Assembly (NCBI GenBank): GCA_030549205.1
Contig: JAUKTV010000002.1
Location: 1,302,001 to 1,366,000, forward strand
Length of the DNA stretch: 64,000 bases
From: Apiosordaria backusii
Taxonomy: Eukaryota; Ascomycota; Sordariomycetes; Sordariales; Lasiosphaeriaceae
Reading direction: 5' to 3'
Shown: piece by piece, positions 58,492-64,000 of the stretch
Numbering within the stretch: the stretch's first letter is position 1
Layout of the letters: each line of letters opens with the position of its first letter
Translations under genes and position numbers: made by a program
The notes under the pieces: generated by a model
What the model was told of the DNA's origin: nothing
What the model saw: only the letters and a program-made list of their open reading frames with translations
Database searches by the model: none

Positions 58492-60039
58492 CTAGTAGTT
58501 GCAAATGCCTCCAACATCATCGTCAATAGTCCAAGTGCCTGCCAGACCAGGCATCTCAACTTCCTCAGTAACGGTATGAGCCACATGTAGACCAGCCCCT
58601 TCCTCGGGCTTTCCAGCAAAAAAATCGCATTGACCTGGTCCCTTGTGCACCCTGCTCATGAACCGCTTGGTCCAGTCCTCAATGGCAGGCTCACCAGTCT
58701 CATCTCGAGCCTGCTTGAGGAAAGAAATGAGAGCGGTGCCTCCAGTTCCCTTCAGGGCACTCTTCTTTCCATCATCGACAGCTTTCTGGGCAGAGGCAGC
58801 AGCGGCACGAGCATCATATGCGATACCCTGAGGCTGTTGCCGGGATGCTGTGGCGAGGTTGACTTTGCGACGGGTGACCTCGGGGCTTCGGCTTCGGCTC
58901 CGAGCGCGGACCTCCCGGCTGGGCAGAACGATGTATCGCGTGACAATGGCAATGTGCTTGTCGCGGAGAGCGCGCAGCATGGAGAGACAGGCATCGTAGG
59001 CGACGCAAAGAGTTGTGTTGCTGCGGTTCTCCTCAACATATTCGCGGATGTTGGCGACAGCTTGAACATCCTGGAGGAAACGGGCATGAGGACCAGGCAT
59101 GTACTGGCGCATTTCCATGATGAAGTTGTGCTTGGGGGCAGGAGCATGACCTTCACGTCCGCGTTCCTTGGTCGCCTTTTCGCCGGTGGGACGATGCTCG
59201 ATGCCCAGCACAATGTCAAAGAACTGGATCAAGCTGCTCTGGGCGTTGCTGCCACCAGCATACTGGCGATAAGTCTCGGTTCCTGTTCCGTCCTCGTACA
59301 AAACGCCATTGGGCAGCCCAGCTTCGGCCATGTTCTTGCTGCCCGCCAAAAAGGGACGGATGCGGTTGTAGAAGATGTTGGGGTCGCAGCTCTCATGCAT
59401 GCGAACCAACAGTGTGGTGAGGTCATCCAGGCGCTCAGCAAAGGTGCTAAGACAACTAGTGACAGCCTTCGCATCGTTCTCCCTGGCCGCAGCGATGGCT
59501 GTCAGCATCAAGGGGACGATTGGCGCGCCGCGGGCTTCCATGGCAACTGAGACCAGGTAAAACCACGACTCGTCGATGCCACCGGTGAAGGTGCACAAAC
59601 TGGCGAGGTTCTCGAGATTATCGATGTCCTCGTCCATGAAAAGGGGTTTGAAGTTCCAGAGACAGACAGCTGCGTAGGTGGCAACGGGTGGCACCTCGAG
59701 GTGTTCAGACACCTTCAACAGCGGGACTGAAATGGAAGGCGGCAGACGGTCACTGGGACTATCACCGCCCCAGATGTAGCCGTGGGCCATAAAGGAGAGC
59801 AGCACGTAGGCTCTGCGCCATTCTGCGTCGTGTTCCAGACCGATGGTGGAGAGCACTGGGAGCCGGTCGACGACTCCGCGCAGCCGCTTGCTGAGAATGA
59901 GGGCCTGCAGGTTTGCAGCGATGGCCTCCCATTTGTTGTAGTAGGGATCCGGGAGTCTCGTCAACGGCAAGACGTCCGGAAGGAAGCCGTGGGTTGGAGA
60001 GATTCCATAGTTGGCCAGAAGTGGGATAGGAGCCAACAT
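58492..60039 (-). CDS. Indoleamine 2,3-dioxygenase
   Basis: ATG 60039, stop TAG at 58494-58492; a single exon of 515 residues, the usual length for fungal IDO. The enzyme is a cytosolic heme dioxygenase that opens the indole ring of L-tryptophan to N-formylkynurenine, the first step of the kynurenine route to NAD. Family landmarks are visible: FMAHGYIWGGD, PPVATYAAVCLWN, FYNRIRPFLAG (Arg228 matching the substrate-carboxylate Arg region), the GGSNAQSSLIQFFDIVLGIEH signature, and MRQYMPGPHARFLQ with the proximal heme ligand at His318. A variable Arg/Ser-rich insert (REVRARSRSRSPEVTRR) and a longer C-terminal tail are fungal features. The gene is intact. A long open frame on the opposite strand (58630-59550) is its mirror. 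Confidence 0.93.
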   Translation of the reverse strand: MLAPIPLLANYGISPTHGFLPDVLPLTRLPDPYYNKWEAIAANLQALILSKRLRGVVDRLPVLSTIGLEHDAEWRRAYVLLSFMAHGYIWGGDSPSDRLPPSISVPLLKVSEHLEVPPVATYAAVCLWNFKPLFMDEDIDNLENLASLCTFTGGIDESWFYLVSVAMEARGAPIVPLMLTAIAAARENDAKAVTSCLSTFAERLDDLTTLLVRMHESCDPNIFYNRIRPFLAGSKNMAEAGLPNGVLYEDGTGTETYRQYAGGSNAQSSLIQFFDIVLGIEHRPTGEKATKERGREGHAPAPKHNFIMEMRQYMPGPHARFLQDVQAVANIREYVEENRSNTTLCVAYDACLSMLRALRDKHIAIVTRYIVLPSREVRARSRSRSPEVTRRKVNLATASRQQPQGIAYDARAAAASAQKAVDDGKKSALKGTGGTALISFLKQARDETGEPAIEDWTKRFMSRVHKGPGQCDFFAGKPEEGAGLHVAHTVTEEVEMPGLAGTWTIDDDVGGICNY

Positions 60040-61109
60040 TACGGCGTGGTTTTGGTGTAGGAGTTGGTGAAAGTGTTGAGAGAAGTGGTGATCGCTTCAG
60101 TCGAAACTGTCCTGACGCAAGGAGTATACAGAATTTGTTCTGTAATACTCCTCAGCCGTGCGAAGTCCTGGTTGAGGCGTGGGCATATGTTTGAGCGCTT
60201 CAGTGTTCGGATCAAAGATCAGAAGGAGAGATGAGATGGAATAGAAGAGAATAAAAAGAGTCGAGAGTGAACCGATTGCTGAGTCGTAAGACACTTGCGA
60301 CATCGGTTGGTGTGTTTCTCTGGGAGGCGCTGTCTTTTGTAAGCAGCCGTCACTCAACCTTTCCAGGTTCCATGAGCGAAAAAGTTTGCCCCTCTCCAAA
60401 AAACTTATTATGGGACTTCGCCAAGACGTCAAACACTGCGCCATTTAGCTTTTCAGATCATGGACGACAATGGCGAGGCACAGTGGGGACGTTTAGGAAA
60501 ATATCGCAGTTCACAAAGGGGCGCGCCCTTCAAGCTGGGCGCTGTGTGCCTCCTCCAGGCTGGTGTTCCAGGTTTGAACTGTGCCGACCCCGGCCCTCTT
60601 TGCCCCTGGCCCGCCATCACTATGCCGGTCTGTTCCGCCATGACAGAGATTTCGCGTGGGAGGCGTGGGATGAATGTGGCATTTGGATGACAGATGGGCC
60701 GAGGAAGGGAAGGGCCTCTCGACAGAACACAAGTCAGCAGAGCATGGAAACATATCGATCAAAGATGCGGGTAAAAACGGTGGCGTGACTGTGGCTGTGG
60801 TTGGAGGAGTGAGTGTAAAGAGATCGGAAAAGCAGATCTTCCCCCTTGGACTACCCCGCCATTAACCGAGGCCCGTGCACACCTGTTGCTTCCATGTGTC
60901 CTGCGAGTGCGGGCCAGGAGCTTGGGCCAACAGCTTTAAACCAACCTGGACGATCTGGAATGCCAAGCTTCCAGTTGTCCCACAGCATGCTCCAGGCTGC
61001 CCGGCACCTCAACGGCTGCAACGACGACGACCTCTCAACGACGTATCCGGAGGGTCTACTGTGTATGCGCCGATAACGACCAGGTATTGCTGCCTCGACC
61101 AGCCCCAAG
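60040..61109. other. Divergent intergenic region
   Basis: Shared upstream region of the minus-strand dioxygenase and the plus-strand Vps23 gene. Several overlapping short frames, none supported. Confidence 0.45.
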
Positions 61110-63061
61110 ATGGCAGTCCAGCAACATGTCCTGAATTGGCTCTACAGCGTCTTGACCAGTGTATGTTTTGGCTACCTATTGCACTCTATCTGTATTTCGT
61201 GATAGAAGCCAAGCTAACTGCTACCCCTCTCTCTGCCCTCACAGGAATACAGCCATGTCAATCGAACCTACAGCGATGTTGCCCAGGCCCTCGCACAATA
61301 TCCCTCGCTCTCCCCGAGAACCGATGTCCACAGTATGGTGTCCTGATGAATAATTTTGCGAACAAGTCCGGCTCACTGACGATGCGCTGCGACAGCGTTC
61401 CCAAACGGCTCCTCGGCCCTCCTTGTCCACTTGACCGGCACGATCCCCGTTCTCTTTCGTGGCACGACGTACCGATTTCCAATATCATTATGGGTTCCCC
61501 ATGCCTACCCGCAAGAAGCGCCGCTGGTCTATGTGACCCCGACCGACAATATGATGGTGCGGCCCGGCCAGCACATTGATCCACAGGGACAGGTCTATCA
61601 TCCCTATCTCGTTGGTTGGGCTGCGTTCTGGGATGTATGTGCCTTTGGAAAGATATGATATGGCTACATGGAATTGGGAACTGATGATATACGGAACAGA
61701 AATCGAGCATTCTAGACTTCTTGGCAATCTTGCGGGATGTCTTTGGCAAAGAGCCGCCAGTCGTGGCTCGACAGCCAGGGGGGCCACCACCTCCACCAGC
61801 CCAACAGTTGCAGACGGCTTCACCACCGCCAGTACCTCCTCTTCCACCCGATCTGGCCCCGAGACCAGCTAGCCAAATCCCACCTCACAGTCCAGAAAAT
61901 GCAGCCAGACCACCACCGCCGCCACCGAAGCCTGGAATGCCAGTCGACCCACGACAACCTGTTCAGGGGTCGCCTCGACCAGCAGGTCCCCCAGTACCTC
62001 CGCTTCCACCGAAAGCCGGAAGGCCCATGAGCCAATACGTGCCCGAAGATCCAAGAATACATCACGAACAGCAAGGAAGACCGGGCCCGTCACGCTACGA
62101 GACAGCCCCTCCATTACCACCCCAAGCGCCTCACTCACCTCCAGCACCACCGCGCCCATTCCGCCCATCAGCTCAACAGCAGCAGCAACCCCCTCCTCCG
62201 GGCGCTCAATATCAGCAACAACCCCCTCTACCAGGCGCTCAATACCAGCACCCACCACCTCCACCCAGTAACTTCTCCCCCGGAACCCCTCAGCCGTCCT
62301 ATCTACCCCCTCCCGACCCCCGACAGTCGCTGTCCCCACAACAACAATTCGCCCCCCTCCCCCAACAGCCATGGCAACAGCATCACCAGCCCCAGCAATC
62401 ACAACAGCAACCCCCACCCCAAATCCCAGCCCAACAACCACCATCCCCTCAACCGCAACCCAAACGCCCCGTCCCAGACCTCATGGACGCAGACGACCTA
62501 ACCCTTCCCCTCCCCTCCAACACCACCGCCCCCCCTCCCCCAATTCCCCCAAATCCAGAAAAAGACGCCCTCCTCCACCAACTAGCCTCAACCCTTTACT
62601 CTCTCCGCCAGCAAGCCCGCCAGCAAAACGCGTCCTCCCTGCTAGGCCTCCAAGCCCAGCGGCAAGCCATGCTCGCAGCAGGGAACCGCCTCCAAGCAGA
62701 ATCAGCTCAGCTAACCCAGCTTTCGAACCTCTTGACGTCCAATACTTCCATTTTGCAAGATAGCCTCCGAAAAGCTGACGGGGTGATTGAGTCGTCTTCC
62801 CGTTTGCCAGAGCCGAATATTGACGGGTTGCTTGTTGCCCCTACGGTGGTGGGTAACCAGCTGTATGACTTGGTAGCTGAGGAGCGGGCGCTGGCGGATG
62901 CGATTTTTGTTCTTGGGAGGGCGGTGGAGAGGGGGAGGATTGCCCCGCAGACGTTTGCGCGGTTGACGAGGAGTTTGGCGAGGGAGTGGTATCTCAAGAA
63001 GGCGCTGGTGAGGAAGATTGGGGTTGGGATGGGGTTGTCTACTGCCAGTGTTGGCTACTAA
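61110..63061 (+). CDS. vps23: ESCRT-I subunit Vps23/TSG101 homologue
   Basis: ATG 61110 (MAVQQHVLNWLYSVLTS). Exons are 61110-61160, 61245-61332, 61396-61634 and 61700-63061; introns are 84, 63 and 65 bp; 579 residues. Residues 1 to ~145 form the UEV domain, a catalytically dead E2 fold that binds ubiquitin and PTAP motifs: SDVAQALAQYPSLSPRT, GTIPVLFRGTTYRFPISLWV, YPQEAPLVYVTPT and HIDPQGQVYHPYL. A Pro/Gln-rich region follows to about 413. A coiled coil comes next (LLHQLASTLYSLRQQARQQ... LNSQL-type heptads, about 415-490). The C-terminal steadiness box (LYDLVAEERALADAIFVLGR to WYLKKALVRK, about 510-570) anchors the ESCRT-I core. It sorts ubiquitinated cargo at endosomes and, in fungi, also supports PacC/Rim pH signalling. 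The first exon is only 51 bp. Confidence 0.92.
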
Positions 63062-63322
63062 CAGGTGTTGTTGTTTTGTTGATAGGTATGATGGGATGAT
63101 ATCAGCCAGACAGATCAGAGCAAGACGAGACAGTTAACAAAACCAGAAACAAAATTGATCTATCATCATCATCTAAGGCTACCGTAATTCCACCCAAAGA
63201 CTACCACTTTTCTTTCTCTCTCTGTCGTCTGTACATATCATGATGCTACCCTTTCTAACAATGCCAAAGATATTCTTTCATCCATCTCTTTTCTTTTCAA
63301 GCTCTCTCTTGCTTCAAAAGAC
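63062..63322. other. Convergent 3' region
   Basis: 3' UTR-like T/C-rich sequence between Vps23 and the minus-strand edge gene. Confidence 0.4.
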
Positions 63323-64000
63323 CTACAGTTTAGCCCAATTCGCCTTCCTCTGTCCTCCCTGTCCCTGAGCTGCAAAGTGCTCAGCAGGGGCACTTTGCAC
63401 CGACATCACCCTCTTTCCACCATCCCCCTCTCCAGGACCCCCAGCTCCATCCCCACTATACCCACCATTATTCCCATCCCCCAACCCCCCCTCAACACCC
63501 ACACCACTCTCCTCCCACCTCCTCCAATCCACCACCCTCGACGGCCGCGGATGCTGCAGCCTACAATTCGGCGTCGCAACCACAACATCCCAATCCATGC
63601 CCTCCTTCCTCTCCCTCTCCCTCTCCCGATTATGCTGATGCCCCAAACCCAAAGCTGTACTCCCCTCTCTACTCCTCTGTTGCATCATCTTTCTCGGACT
63701 GATCAAATGCCCCCCTTCATTCTGTACACCACCCTGGGAATGGGAATGGGAATGCCTCGCAGCAGACGAACTCGCCCTTCGCTCCTTCAACCGCCTTGTA
63801 ATCCCCAGCGCTGCCGCCGCTGCTCTCTTGCCCCAACTCAAACTACCGTGTCTACGACTTCCACCATCTTTGACGGCATGAACCAGATCTGGACTCAACA
63901 CCGGCCCGACACCAGCTGATTTCTTCCAACTTTCGCCAGCTTTTTTCCCAAAGGAGGATGGATACAATGGCGAATGATGTTTTTTTCCTGCGCTTGTGAT
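63323..64000 (-). CDS. C-terminal part of an unknown protein, cut by the window edge
   Basis: The minus-strand frame is open from the right edge of the window (ITSAGKKHHSPLYPSSFGKK) to stop TAG at 63325-63323, giving at least 225 residues. No ATG start is within the window. The sequence is Lys/Arg/Ser-rich early (SWKKSAGVGPVLSPDLVHAV, GKRAAAAALGITRRLKERRA), then low-complexity: HSHSHS, RERERERKEG, and a Gly-rich run. VVVATPNCRLQHPRPSRVVDW is the most conserved-looking part. It looks like a disordered cytoplasmic tail. The family is not recognised. Confidence 0.6.
   Translation of the reverse strand: MTSAGKKHHSPLYPSSFGKKAGESWKKSAGVGPVLSPDLVHAVKDGGSRRHGSLSWGKRAAAAALGITRRLKERRASSSAARHSHSHSQGGVQNEGGHLISPRKMMQQRSREGSTALGLGHQHNRERERERKEGMDWDVVVATPNCRLQHPRPSRVVDWRRWEESGVGVEGGLGDGNNGGYSGDGAGGPGEGDGGKRVMSVQSAPAEHFAAQGQGGQRKANWAKL

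Noticed and set aside
58630..59550. 306-codon open frame on the plus strand
   Set aside because: It lies wholly antisense to the intact indoleamine 2,3-dioxygenase gene and has no domain; it is a shadow of GC-biased codons.
1..64000. tRNA and rRNA genes
   Set aside because: I looked for GGTTCRANNCC-type T-loops with matching acceptor stems and for rRNA-like blocks and found none convincing by eye; a covariance-model scan was not possible.

Overview
The window reads as genomic DNA of a filamentous ascomycete (Pezizomycotina). Its genes carry short introns of about 50-90 bp with GTAAGT-type donors and CTAAC/CTGAC branch sites. The gene families are typical of such fungi: fungal rhodopsin-domain proteins, LysM and CBM18 proteins, a fungal CorA-like protein, fungal IDO and Vps23. 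The long AT-rich tracts look like transposons degraded by repeat-induced point mutation (RIP): TpA-rich, with G-to-A and C-to-T changes in recognisable catalytic motifs such as YIDD to YIDN. Genus and species cannot be assigned.

Layout. 1-14,090 is a RIP-degraded retrotransposon graveyard. It holds a minus-strand Gypsy element with a clear 3' LTR and polypurine tract, then a plus-strand Copia element whose 3' half is repeated in tandem. 14,091-17,120 has normal base composition but only a 16-bp minisatellite and a broken RBR (RING-IBR) gene. 17,125-20,775 consists of two abutting foldback elements, 2.7 kb and 1.0 kb, which are nearly pure inverted repeats. 20,776-36,300 is a mosaic of broken genes and DNA transposons: a WD40 remnant, a frameshifted conserved gene, the C-terminal half of a GH18/CBM18 chitinase, a pogo-type remnant, a complete pogo/Tigger-like element with TIRs, and a telomere-linked-type RecQ helicase interrupted by a Tc1/mariner element at a TA site.

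From 36,935 the window becomes ordinary gene space: a large, lesion-bearing CorA-like gene, two rhodopsin-domain (PTH11/SAT4-like) membrane proteins, a secreted Ser/Thr-rich protein, an NTF2-like protein, a two-LysM secreted protein with a broken linker, an NmrA-like oxidoreductase, a subtilase, a small repeat protein, indoleamine 2,3-dioxygenase, the ESCRT-I subunit Vps23/TSG101, and a gene running off the right edge. The genes do not form an obvious pathway cluster. The chitin-related, rhodopsin-like and LysM genes are the kind often found in variable compartments next to repeats. The left half resembles subtelomeric or other heterochromatic accessory DNA, but no telomere array is present to prove this.
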